Virus record (IMG/VR): IMGVR_UViG_3300034121_001414
Span: 1 to 45,701 of that record
Direction: 5' to 3' (one strand)
Source of the DNA: a virus
Length of the DNA stretch: 45,701 nt
Shown here: positions 16,801 through 24,370 of the stretch, piece by piece
Numbering within the stretch: the first letter of the stretch is position 1
Layout of the letters: each line of letters opens with the position of its first letter
The notes under the pieces: model-generated
What the model saw: the letters and a program-made list of their open reading frames with translations, nothing else
The model's database searches: none
What the model was told of the DNA's origin: nothing
Program-made: the position numbers and the translations under genes

Positions 16801-17040
16801 ATGTCAAAGGAAAATAAGGACGAAAAGATTCAGGTCCTTCTTTCTGCGGTAGATCATCATAAATTAAAAAATATCATACTCAATTATTCATTGCTACATG
16901 GTAAATTAATGACTTCTTCCGCATACGTAAGAGAGCTTATATTGAATCATATAAGAGAATATGAAGGTGAGCAAACATCCTTTGTAAATGAAAAAATAAA
17001 AGAAATAATCCAAAAAACAAAATTTGAAAAACTTAATTGA
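16801..17040 (+). CDS. Small putative ribbon-helix-helix DNA-binding protein
   Basis: 79 residues. A short strand (KIQVLLSA) is followed by a helix and then a second helix with SSAYVRELILNHI, an arrangement like ribbon-helix-helix regulators in which the strand pairs in a dimer to contact DNA. Length fits. Its gene follows a terminator and a promoter-like element and precedes the baseplate/tape-measure genes, so it could regulate them; a tail-assembly role cannot be excluded. Confidence 0.45.
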   Translation: MSKENKDEKIQVLLSAVDHHKLKNIILNYSLLHGKLMTSSAYVRELILNHIREYEGEQTSFVNEKIKEIIQKTKFEKLN

Positions 17041-17042
17041 TT

Positions 17043-18002
17043 ATGGGAAATAATTATGATGAAGCTGGAAAGAGAGATCTCGAAAGCAGAGAATACACAG
17101 ATCAAAATTCACAAATGCCTGAACAAGAAAAAACAACTTCTTTAGGAAAATCTAAAATGTTCGAAGATTTAAGTTCAGGCGAGCCAGCAGTTCTTCCTGG
17201 TTATATGGAAATTTATGCTGAAAATTTTCCTTCTAAAGGTTTATTTTATGCTTCAAACACTAGATTTTTTATTAGAGCTGCGCAAGTAAAAGAAATTAGA
17301 CATTTTTCTACTATTGATGAAAATAATCCATTTTCGATAGATGAAGCACTTAATGAAATTATCAAGTCTTGTCTTATGATTAGGCAGCCTAGTAAGCAAA
17401 TGTCATTTAAAGATCTTAAAGAAGAAGATCGAATTTATATCATAATGGAAATTCGAGAATTGACTTTTTCTAAAGGAGAAAATCAATTGGTCATCAAGAA
17501 TATTTGTGAAGAATGCAATCATGAAAATGATATACAAATCAAAAATTCATCTTTTGAAGCTAATGAAATTAGTGATAAGATAATGAAATATTACGATCAA
17601 GAGCAAAGACTTTTTAGCGTAGATACTAAATCAAATGGCACTATTAAAATAGCTCCTCCAACTATTGGAATGATGATGGAAATTACTAAGTACATTCAAA
17701 AGAAGCAACAAGAAGGTAGAAAAATAGATCAATCTTTTATAAAAGTCCTTCCTTACATGGTTTCTGATTGGAGAGGATTCACTGAAGCTTCTATCAACAA
17801 TCTTGAAATAGAATTTATGTCATGGGACACTACAAAATATCAAACAATGTATATGTTAACTGACTTATGCAAAGTTGGAGTAAAAGAAAAGCTTCACACT
17901 ACATGTGAGAAGTGTCATACGGGGCTACAGACCCCTATAAGCTTTCCCGGAGGCATCAAAAGTCTTTTCGTTGTTTCAGATCTCACTGGAGAACTTCTTT
18001 AA
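17043..18002 (+). CDS. gp26-family baseplate/tail assembly protein
   Basis: A 319-residue protein of the T4 baseplate family that includes gp26. After a polar N-terminal 40 residues, the conserved domain begins with MEIYAENFPSKGLFY, followed by RFFIRAAQVKEIRHFST and a helical region. Two CxxC pairs (CEEC about residue 157 and CEKC about 295) could bind zinc. ATG at 17043 is preferred over TTG at 17037. The gene ends with CTT CTT TAA, after GGAG, and the next ORF is in the +1 frame, so a portion of ribosomes may shift at CTT-T and make a longer fusion. It precedes the tape measure, the usual place for tail-assembly chaperones. Confidence 0.75.
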   Translation: MGNNYDEAGKRDLESREYTDQNSQMPEQEKTTSLGKSKMFEDLSSGEPAVLPGYMEIYAENFPSKGLFYASNTRFFIRAAQVKEIRHFSTIDENNPFSIDEALNEIIKSCLMIRQPSKQMSFKDLKEEDRIYIIMEIRELTFSKGENQLVIKNICEECNHENDIQIKNSSFEANEISDKIMKYYDQEQRLFSVDTKSNGTIKIAPPTIGMMMEITKYIQKKQQEGRKIDQSFIKVLPYMVSDWRGFTEASINNLEIEFMSWDTTKYQTMYMLTDLCKVGVKEKLHTTCEKCHTGLQTPISFPGGIKSLFVVSDLTGELL

Positions 18003-18054
18003 GACTAAGACGTATTTGTTATATCATTTACGTCTTCAACCTTCCGAGGTTGAA
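17921..18054 (+). promoter_or_regulatory. Candidate +1 frameshift site with flanking RNA hairpins
   Basis: The slippery candidate is CTT TAA at 17997-18002, the same form as the CTT TGA shift in release factor 2 genes, with GGAG (17988-17991) upstream. Downstream lie two adjacent inverted repeats: GACGTA/TACGTC (18009-18014, 18029-18034) and a perfect 8-base stem TTCAACCT/AGGTTGAA with TCCG loop (18035-18054). A GGGG/CCCC hairpin precedes it (17921-17935). A +1 shift would join the gp26-like protein to the next ORF in frame. Alternatively the hairpins control initiation at ATG 18058. Confidence 0.5.
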
Positions 18055-18279
18055 AATATGCCTTATTATGAATACGAATTTATCGTACAAAATTTGATAG
18101 ATATATTAAAGGAAAAGCAAGAAGCGGAAGAAGGCCAGAACAAGAAACATGGAGACATGTCAGCTAATCAAATGATGAAAGATGCAGGAAAATATTTACC
18201 TAAAGGTATGAATCCTTCATCTATGATGTCTCCTAAAATGCCATCTTTCCCTAGTATTCCATCCTCTTTAAAATTATAA
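17971..18279 (+). CDS. Small tail-assembly protein, possibly expressed by frameshift from the gp26-like gene
   Basis: The frame is +1 relative to the preceding gene and overlaps its end. The coding signal begins before the first ATG (18058): residues such as KTKTYLLYHLRLQPSEVENMPYYEYE read as one domain, with the ATG falling inside it. The start is therefore a TTG (17971 or 18016), a frameshift from the gp26-like gene at 18000, or ATG 18058 for a short form. The rest is a helix (FIVQNLIDILKEKQEA) followed by a flexible Met-, Pro- and Ser-rich tail. In many tailed phages the gene pair before the tape measure encodes chaperones made with and without a frameshift. Confidence 0.6.
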   Translation: MFQISLENFFKTKTYLLYHLRLQPSEVENMPYYEYEFIVQNLIDILKEKQEAEEGQNKKHGDMSANQMMKDAGKYLPKGMNPSSMMSPKMPSFPSIPSSLKL

Positions 18280-18286
18280 ATTATGA

Positions 18287-21193
18287 ATGGCGGTAAGGCA
18301 ACAAGAGATTAATAGCGCAATGATGTCCATCCTTAAAAAGATGGACGTCATGCTTGAATCTACACAATCGACTAATGATGAATCGTTAGTAATTCTTAAT
18401 TGTATAGAATCTGTCATGAAAAATGACGTAGTATCTGAATTGCGAAGTCAGACCAAAATATTATCGGATATACAAAATTCTATTGCTAAAAATTATGCTC
18501 TTTCTAGTAGCGGAGGTAATGGAACAGATCCTAAAAGATTTAGAGAACTTTTAGGAGGAATGGCAGATTCTTTAGATAAAATTATAAAAGCTGTATCTAA
18601 GCTAGATGATAAAGCTGCTGATAAGATAGATGGTTTTTTAACTAAATTAGGAAAATCTTTTTCAGATTTAACTAAAAATGTAGATGAAAAGCAAGCAAAA
18701 GCTGTAGGAAATCTTCTTAGTACTCTTGGTTTATCTATATTGAAATTTGGAATGTATATGGCTGCTTATTCAATTATATCACCAATTGCAATGATTGGTG
18801 CAGTAATGTTTGGATTAACTCTTCGATTGTTATTTATGAGTATAGGTATTATTTCGCCTAAAAGTATATTAGCAATGGCACTTGTTACTGAATTAGGTGC
18901 AGGGGTACTCAAATTTGGATTGGCTTTAACTGCATTTGCTATCATATCTCCTATTGCAATGATTGGTGCAGTAATGTTTGGACTTACCGTTAGATTACTT
19001 TTACTTAGTGCGGGTGCAGTTGGATTTAGGACTTCTGCAGCATTACAATCTCTTTTAGGATTAGGAGGTGCAGTACTTAGATTTGGATTAGCTATGGTTC
19101 TATATGCAATTATAGCACCTATTGCAATGATTGGTGCGGTATTATTTGGATTAACCATTAGACTTTTATTAAATGCAATGGGCATTAGTATTAAAGCTTC
19201 TTTAGCTATGTGGTCTTTAAATAAATTATCTAAAGGGGTATTATTATTTGCTTTAGGAATGGTAGTAGTAACTTTACTTATGCCTATGATTCTTATAGGA
19301 GTTATGATACTTTCTGCTGCTTTGCTTACTCTTAGTATTGCTTTATATGTTTTAGGTTCTAAACAAGTTAAAAGTGGAATAACCATGCTTTTAGTTTCTT
19401 CATTAGCGATATTAGCATTCGGTATAGTAATGAAATCTTATGCAAATGATATAAGTATAAAAGATGTTCTAATTGTAGGATTATCTATTGTTGTTATTAG
19501 TATGGCTTTTTGGTTAGCTGGTAAAATGAATACTAGTATAATGAAAGGCGCTTTAGCATTGGGTCTTGCATCTTTAGCACTAATAGGAATTACATATGGA
19601 TTGAAAACTTTTATGGAAGCTAAAATGACTATGGAAGATGGATTTTTACTTGTAGGAATTCTTGGAGGTGTTGCCTTAGTATTTGGACTTGCTGGACTTG
19701 CTTTTGCACCTATCGCTTTAGGTGCAATTGCTATAGGATTAAGTGCTTTAGCTATATGGGCAATGTCTATGGCTCTGAAAGAATTTCAGACGCTTAATTG
19801 GACTAAAAAAAATAGTGATAATTTAACTTATACTATCAAATCAGTTTTAGGTGCTCTAAGTGGAACTAGTGAAAAGAAAGGAATCATGGGCAATGTAACA
19901 GGAGCAATAGGTCAGGGATTACAAGGAATATTGTCTCTATTATCTATAGGTCCTTTATTAGTAGGATCCGCAGCAATATTCTTAATGTCATTTGCTTTAG
20001 AAAAATTTAAATCTGTTCAATGGGATTTAGGACAAAATGCAGTTTTAGGAGATACTATTACTATGGTTCTAAGTGCTTTAGCAGGTACTGCTAGAACTGT
20101 ACCGACGCCATCAACTTCTGGAGGACCGTTAGATGTAATAATGTCGTTCTTATCTGCAGGAGCTATTATTGTTGGATCTGCTGCAATATTTTTAATGTCA
20201 TTAGCTTTACAACAATTTAAAAAAGTACAATGGGATCCGTCACAAAATGCAGTTTTAGGAGAAACTATAAGCATGGTATTGAGTACTCTTAGAGGCGAAA
20301 CCCCTTCGAAAATAGGGACAGTTCCTTCTGGTATTAATCCTTTCGATGCTATTGTTGCTTTAATGTCTGCTGGATCTTTGATTTTTGCTTCGGCAGGTAT
20401 TTGGTTAATGTCTGAAGCTCTTATTAAATTTAAAACCGTTAAATGGACTACCTCGGATTCTAAGACTCTAGCATTTACTATAGACGAAATACTTAAAGTT
20501 ATTCAAAAAACCGAAGAAAATGGAGGTCTTTGGGGATCTATCAAAGGATTAGCTAAATCTGCAATAGGTGCTGGTAGTGCAGCTGCTAATGCAACATCAA
20601 TCGGATTATCTTCATTTGCTATTTTACGTCTAAGTGAAGCACTTATAAAATGGAAATCTATAGGATGGGATCCCGGCCAAACTAATAATTTAACTTATGC
20701 GTTAGATAAAATATTACTTTCATTTAATTCCAAACCTATAGATCATCTAGATAAAGTTGCAGATAATTTTGATAGAATACAAAAATCTATGAAAACTCTA
20801 AAGGATAACATAAATGGTATGGATCTTAAGAAACTTACATTAACTGATTCTATGATGAAATCTATAGCTATGTTATCTAAATCTCCTGAAGCTATAGGAG
20901 ATAAAATAGCAGAATCTATAGATAAAGCATTCGAAGATTTAGCAAAAGCTATTACAGATTCTATCGATGGAGTTAAAGAAGAAAAAGGAGGTATTCTATC
21001 AGGTGCAATGGATGCTGCAAAAGGGCTTTTTAGTGGAGGAGAAAAACCAACTGCTGCTCCTAAAGCTATGGCTCCTGCACCACAATCTCCATCTCCATCT
21101 ATATCAAAAGCAGACTTGCAACAAGCATTATCATCTGCACTTTCAGGATATTTTAATGCTAATACAATTACAGTCAAAGTAAACGAAAGATAA
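18287..21193 (+). CDS. Tape-measure-like protein with hydrophobic repeats
   Basis: A 968-residue protein behind the tail-assembly genes, the position and size of a tape measure, which sets tail length inside the tube and may be released into the host envelope. Residues 1-150 are helical and polar. Residues about 150-500 are a chain of membrane-like segments, including three near-identical 56-residue units around PIAMIGAVMFGLT. Residues about 500-820 hold five units with FxxVxW followed by a helix (for example FKSVQWDLGQNAVLGD). The C-terminus is Pro/Ala/Ser-rich. The many hydrophobic stretches could form a channel or pore on injection. It does not resemble T4 gp29 in sequence. Confidence 0.7.
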   Translation: MAVRQQEINSAMMSILKKMDVMLESTQSTNDESLVILNCIESVMKNDVVSELRSQTKILSDIQNSIAKNYALSSSGGNGTDPKRFRELLGGMADSLDKIIKAVSKLDDKAADKIDGFLTKLGKSFSDLTKNVDEKQAKAVGNLLSTLGLSILKFGMYMAAYSIISPIAMIGAVMFGLTLRLLFMSIGIISPKSILAMALVTELGAGVLKFGLALTAFAIISPIAMIGAVMFGLTVRLLLLSAGAVGFRTSAALQSLLGLGGAVLRFGLAMVLYAIIAPIAMIGAVLFGLTIRLLLNAMGISIKASLAMWSLNKLSKGVLLFALGMVVVTLLMPMILIGVMILSAALLTLSIALYVLGSKQVKSGITMLLVSSLAILAFGIVMKSYANDISIKDVLIVGLSIVVISMAFWLAGKMNTSIMKGALALGLASLALIGITYGLKTFMEAKMTMEDGFLLVGILGGVALVFGLAGLAFAPIALGAIAIGLSALAIWAMSMALKEFQTLNWTKKNSDNLTYTIKSVLGALSGTSEKKGIMGNVTGAIGQGLQGILSLLSIGPLLVGSAAIFLMSFALEKFKSVQWDLGQNAVLGDTITMVLSALAGTARTVPTPSTSGGPLDVIMSFLSAGAIIVGSAAIFLMSLALQQFKKVQWDPSQNAVLGETISMVLSTLRGETPSKIGTVPSGINPFDAIVALMSAGSLIFASAGIWLMSEALIKFKTVKWTTSDSKTLAFTIDEILKVIQKTEENGGLWGSIKGLAKSAIGAGSAAANATSIGLSSFAILRLSEALIKWKSIGWDPGQTNNLTYALDKILLSFNSKPIDHLDKVADNFDRIQKSMKTLKDNINGMDLKKLTLTDSMMKSIAMLSKSPEAIGDKIAESIDKAFEDLAKAITDSIDGVKEEKGGILSGAMDAAKGLFSGGEKPTAAPKAMAPAPQSPSPSISKADLQQALSSALSGYFNANTITVKVNER
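18785..19150 (+). repeat. Three 168-bp tandem repeats in the tape-measure gene
   Basis: The segment beginning ATTGCAATGATTGGTGC starts at 18785, 18953 and 19121, spaced exactly 168 bases (56 codons) each time. The first two copies are identical over more than 25 bases. They encode hydrophobic units around IAMIGAVMFGLT. Recombination between copies would change the protein length in whole units, and in a tape measure could change tail length. Confidence 0.85.
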
Positions 21194-21206
21194 ACAAATA
21201 AAATAC

Positions 21207-21962
21207 ATGGCTAGAAGAAAAAAGTATAGTGAAGAAGAAGAGAAATCAATTTACAATTCTATTGTGAATCAAACTCACAATCAAACTCTTAAAAATGCTA
21301 GAATTGATCTAAAATTTAAGAATGTTAATCAAAAAACATTTGCAGATTTTATAGAGAAAAAAGAAGTTGTCATATGTTCTGGTCCGGCTGGAACTGGAAA
21401 AACTTACATTGCATGTGCTCAAGCTCTTAAATTATTTAAAGAAGATGATAGATTTAAGAAGATCTTTATAGTAAAATCCGTCACTACACTTAAGGATGAA
21501 GAAATAGGATATTTGAAAGGTACTATGGAAGAAAAAATGGAGCCTTTTGTTTATTCATTTATTCATAATTTTGAGAAGATTGTAGGAAGAACAATTATCA
21601 AAGATATGAGAGATAATGGATCTATCGAAATTATGCCTATTGCTTTTCTTAGAGGAATAAATTTTGATGATTGTATTGTTCTAATTGACGAATGTCAAAA
21701 TATCACACCAGACAATATGCATACTATAATGACTCGTTTAGGTTCTAATTGTAAGATGGTATTTCTAGGAGACAGTGCACAAATAGATCTTAAGAACAAA
21801 AGAAATTCTTCTCTTCAGCTAATTATGGATAGATTTTCTAAGATAGAAGAATTTGGATGTATGAATTTTTCTGATGATGATATCGTAAGAAATCCACTCA
21901 TCAAAAAAATAGAAGAAATTTTTAGATCAATTTCTGAATCTTCTAAGTCACCAAAGTCATAA
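21207..21962 (+). CDS. phoH: PhoH-like ATPase
   Basis: A 251-residue P-loop NTPase of the PhoH family, related to the helicase domain of RNA helicases. Walker A is GPAGTGKT at 59-66 and Walker B CIVLIDE at 155-161; between them are IVKSVTTLKDEEIGYLKG and a later MTRLGSNCKMVFLGDSAQID segment, all typical of PhoH. The family is very common in phage genomes, with a suggested role in RNA or phosphate metabolism that is not established. A 13-base gap separates it from the tape measure gene. Confidence 0.92.
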   Translation: MARRKKYSEEEEKSIYNSIVNQTHNQTLKNARIDLKFKNVNQKTFADFIEKKEVVICSGPAGTGKTYIACAQALKLFKEDDRFKKIFIVKSVTTLKDEEIGYLKGTMEEKMEPFVYSFIHNFEKIVGRTIIKDMRDNGSIEIMPIAFLRGINFDDCIVLIDECQNITPDNMHTIMTRLGSNCKMVFLGDSAQIDLKNKRNSSLQLIMDRFSKIEEFGCMNFSDDDIVRNPLIKKIEEIFRSISESSKSPKS

Positions 21963-21972
21963 TAATAATATT

Positions 21973-22482
21973 ATGAAATCTTTCTTTGTTAGTGATACGT
22001 TCTTCGGTAGAAGATTAACCGCTTTGGAACGAGGTTTCGAATCTGAAGAGGATATGCTAGATGCATATGTAGATAATTGGAATAGTAAAGTTAACAAAAA
22101 CGATATTGTATATCATCTAGGTAATTTTTCATGGGATCCTATTTCTGGTGAAGGGTCTATGATTCATTTACAAGGTAAAATTATGTTCATTCAGGGTATA
22201 TATGATTCACATTTACCGGAAATGTCTTTAATAAAATTAAAGAGACATTCAATAATGAAAAATCAAATTGCCTTTGCAGCAGACAATAAATTTCTAATAT
22301 CATATTGGCCACTTTTAGAATGGCCTGGAATGAATGACGGTATTATCCATCTACATGGTGGAAATACTCCAAATGATGTTCGAGAAAATAATTTTCGTTT
22401 TAACGTTAATATTGCTAATTGGAATGGAAGTCCTATTGAATCGGATTTCCTATTAGATATGGTTAATTCTTATAAATCATGA
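21973..22482 (+). CDS. Degenerate calcineurin-like phosphoesterase
   Basis: 169 residues with the order of a small metallophosphoesterase but with nearly all metal ligands replaced. The usual SDTHFGH reads SDTFFGRR (residues 7-14), GDFS reads GNFS (50-53), GNHD reads GIYD (75-78) and the final GHxH is GGNT (129-132). Only Asp8 of the usual ligands remains. The hydrophobic scaffold (VYHLGNFSWD, IIHLHGGN) is intact, so the fold is probably kept as a binding or structural domain without phosphatase activity. The next gene overlaps by ATGA. Confidence 0.75.
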   Translation: MKSFFVSDTFFGRRLTALERGFESEEDMLDAYVDNWNSKVNKNDIVYHLGNFSWDPISGEGSMIHLQGKIMFIQGIYDSHLPEMSLIKLKRHSIMKNQIAFAADNKFLISYWPLLEWPGMNDGIIHLHGGNTPNDVRENNFRFNVNIANWNGSPIESDFLLDMVNSYKS

Positions 22483-22865
22483 TAAAAGATCTTATTCTTT
22501 TCAGAGGTTTACCTGGATCTGGTAAATCTTCTCTGGCTGGTGTACTTTGCAAAGTTCATTATTCTGCTGATATGTTTTTTGAACTTGACGGAGAATACAA
22601 ATTTGACATATTAAAATTGCAATTAGCACATGAATGGTGTCAATCTAAAGTAGAAGAATCTATGGCAGCAAATGAACCTATTATAGGAGTTGCTAATACT
22701 TTTACTATGGAATGGGAAATGGATGTTTACTTTAGATTAGCTGAAATCTTTGGTTATAGAGTTCATACAATAATCGTAGAGAATCGACATTTATCGGAAA
22801 ATGTCCATGGATGTCCTGAGGAAACTATTAAAAAGATGCGAGACCGATTCTGCATTCAGCTCTAA
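22479..22865 (+). CDS. P-loop kinase of the polynucleotide kinase type
   Basis: A 128-residue P-loop protein: strand LILFRGLPGSGKSSLA at 5-20 (Walker A GLPGSGKS), a SADMFF segment, a helix, then FGYRVHTIIVENRHLSENVHGCPEE, which matches the lid and C-terminal region of small kinases related to T4 polynucleotide kinase and the N4BP2 kinase domain. It lacks the T4 enzyme's phosphatase domain. It could phosphorylate 5'-OH ends of RNA or DNA. A ligase-like enzyme is encoded at 42677-43963 and could complete a repair pair. It starts inside the stop of the preceding gene. Confidence 0.7.
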   Translation: MIKDLILFRGLPGSGKSSLAGVLCKVHYSADMFFELDGEYKFDILKLQLAHEWCQSKVEESMAANEPIIGVANTFTMEWEMDVYFRLAEIFGYRVHTIIVENRHLSENVHGCPEETIKKMRDRFCIQL

Positions 22866-22884
22866 AAATAATTCAATTATTTTT
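22864..22884 (+). terminator. Weak AT-only hairpin terminator
   Basis: AAAAATAA (22864-22871) pairs with TTATTTTT (22877-22884) around TTCAA. It overlaps the kinase stop codon and precedes the promoter of the sigma-factor gene. With no GC pairs it is weak, but its position between genes and before a promoter supports a terminator. Confidence 0.4.
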
Positions 22885-22904
22885 CACTAAAATTTTTTTA
22901 TATC

Positions 22905-22934
22905 GATTTTTTTTATTATATTGTATTATATTTA
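22905..22934 (+). promoter_or_regulatory. Putative promoter of the sigma-factor gene (TGTATTATATTTA, copy 2)
   Basis: TGTATTATATTTA at 22922-22934 matches the elements at 14745 and 44852, preceded by a T-rich tract. It is 12 bases before the sigma factor ATG (22947), so the transcript leader would be very short. The sigma gene therefore probably uses the same class of promoter as the 14.8 and 44.9 kb genes, and would not depend on its own product. Confidence 0.5.
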
Positions 22935-22946
22935 AAAACTTAAAAT

Positions 22947-23555
22947 ATGGCAAAAATTAAAAAAGACTCTCTCAAAGATCTAGGTCTGAAATTTAAGCAA
23001 ACTAAGTCAGAAAAGGTATTCACTGAATTATATAATCGTATTAGACCAGGTCTTTACAATTATGTCTATCAAATCGTTAAAAATAACGATGATGCCGAAA
23101 ACGTTATCTCATATACTATGTCTACTGTCTATAACAAAATAGAATCTTACGACGTAAAATGGCATATTTCTACTTGGATCTATCGAATAGCATATACTGC
23201 GGCTTGCATGGAACTTCGATATCGTAAAGCCAGCAAAACTACTAATATGTCACATTTTGAAAGATCCGAAAATAAAAATATTCTTTCAAAAATCGAATTT
23301 GAAGCTGCTGATTCTTACAAAGAAGATCTAATTGTTAAAGAAGAGCTTCATGAAGAGGAAGATAACATGAATCGTCTTCGTAAAATCGTAGAAAAACTTC
23401 CAGATGATTATCGATTAGTAATCGAAGAAAAATTCTTTAACGATCTTAAATACGAAGAAATTGCACAAAAACTAGAGCTTCCTTTACATACCGTAAAAAA
23501 TCGAATCTCTAGAGGAAAACGTCTTATCAAAGATGGTTATCAAGTCATTAAATAA
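22947..23555 (+). CDS. ECF-like RNA polymerase sigma factor
   Basis: A 202-residue two-domain sigma factor. Region 2 spans about residues 20-95 (FTELYNRIRPGLYNYVYQI, then the DNA-melting segment WHISTWIYRIAYTAACMELR). Region 4 spans about 145-195, with EEIAQKLELPLHTVKNRISR as the helix-turn-helix and a K/R-rich end. No region 1.1 or 3 is present. It would direct the host RNA polymerase to phage promoters, the role of gp55 in T4, but it is closer to bacterial ECF factors such as those of Bacteroidota. The ATATAAT-type elements before structural genes are candidate targets. Confidence 0.87.
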   Translation: MAKIKKDSLKDLGLKFKQTKSEKVFTELYNRIRPGLYNYVYQIVKNNDDAENVISYTMSTVYNKIESYDVKWHISTWIYRIAYTAACMELRYRKASKTTNMSHFERSENKNILSKIEFEAADSYKEDLIVKEELHEEEDNMNRLRKIVEKLPDDYRLVIEEKFFNDLKYEEIAQKLELPLHTVKNRISRGKRLIKDGYQVIK

Positions 23556-23581
23556 GTCAAATATATAAAATAAACATTTTG

Positions 23582-23881
23582 ATGAAATCAAATCCTATTC
23601 CTAATTATAAGCAGTTTTCGAAAGAATTTGAATCTGCTAAAGTCGAAGAAGCTATCGGAATTTCTTCTAAGAAACTTCAAAAAGCTACTAATGATTTTCA
23701 TGAAGCTCAATTACAATTACAAAAGCTACAAAAAGAATTCCTTTCAATTCCTAAGGATGATGCTAAAAAGAGAGAGCATACTAAGCAGCAACTTATAGCA
23801 CAAAACAAAATTGTAAAAGATAAAGAAGCTATTTTTTCAAGGGCTTTAGGTGAAGAGGATATTGAAGATTTAGAAATCTAA
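23582..23881 (+). CDS. Small coiled-coil protein of unknown function
   Basis: 99 residues from ATG 23582 (a TTG lies one codon earlier at 23579). Residues about 10-85 form a long, charged coiled coil (for example KKLQKATNDFHEAQLQLQKL), ending in an acidic tail EEDIEDLEI. Such proteins often act as assembly scaffolds or interaction adaptors. AATATATAAAATAAAC at 23560-23575 is a possible promoter. I do not recognise a family. Confidence 0.6.
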   Translation: MKSNPIPNYKQFSKEFESAKVEEAIGISSKKLQKATNDFHEAQLQLQKLQKEFLSIPKDDAKKREHTKQQLIAQNKIVKDKEAIFSRALGEEDIEDLEI

Positions 23882-23884
23882 CAT

Positions 23885-24370
23885 ATGAATTTATTTAATG
23901 TATGGAAATGGCCTATTGAAGTCTATGAAGATGTTCGACAATGGCTTATAGTTAGAAGTGCTTTAAAAGAATCTGAAACTATTGAAAAATTCAAGAGCTT
24001 CAAATATGAACTTCGCAAAGATAATATTGGTAGAATTTACACGGTAATTAATGTTCCTGAAGAACTTCTACCATTTGATAAACGAGATCAAGTTTGGCCT
24101 TGGATGCTTGAAGAGCTAAGAGATTTAGATCTTTTGCTAATGGATGTTAGACTTAACGAGCTAGTATATCCGGAAGTAACTAGAATTGCAGAATATCCAG
24201 CATACCTAGTAATTCTAACTCCTTCTGTAGAATCTTTTAGTTTTACTAAATTTTTTGGATGGTTATTTAATGTCGCATTTGTTTCTGCTTTACTTATTAC
24301 AGGAAACAAGATATGTGTAAAATTTTTAGGCTCATCTGCCATTGATATCATAAAGTATACATTTTATTGA
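23885..24370 (+). CDS. Protein of unknown function with one membrane segment
   Basis: 161 residues. The first 110 form an alpha/beta soluble part with WPWMLEELRDLDLLLMD. The segment FFGWLFNVAFVSALLITG near residue 130 is a single transmembrane helix close to the C-terminus, so the protein may be anchored to the inner membrane by its tail. It begins 3 bases after the coiled-coil gene and its stop overlaps the nuclease start, indicating one transcript. Confidence 0.6.
   Translation: MNLFNVWKWPIEVYEDVRQWLIVRSALKESETIEKFKSFKYELRKDNIGRIYTVINVPEELLPFDKRDQVWPWMLEELRDLDLLLMDVRLNELVYPEVTRIAEYPAYLVILTPSVESFSFTKFFGWLFNVAFVSALLITGNKICVKFLGSSAIDIIKYTFY

Noticed and set aside
17037-17042. TTG start for the gp26-like gene (also TTG at 23579 and 31999)
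   Set aside because: An in-frame ATG follows within 1-5 codons in each case and better fits spacing to the previous gene.
18766-19386. Long antisense reading frame opposite the tape-measure repeats
   Set aside because: It mirrors the repeated hydrophobic coding segment, has no start context, and all other genes are on the + strand.
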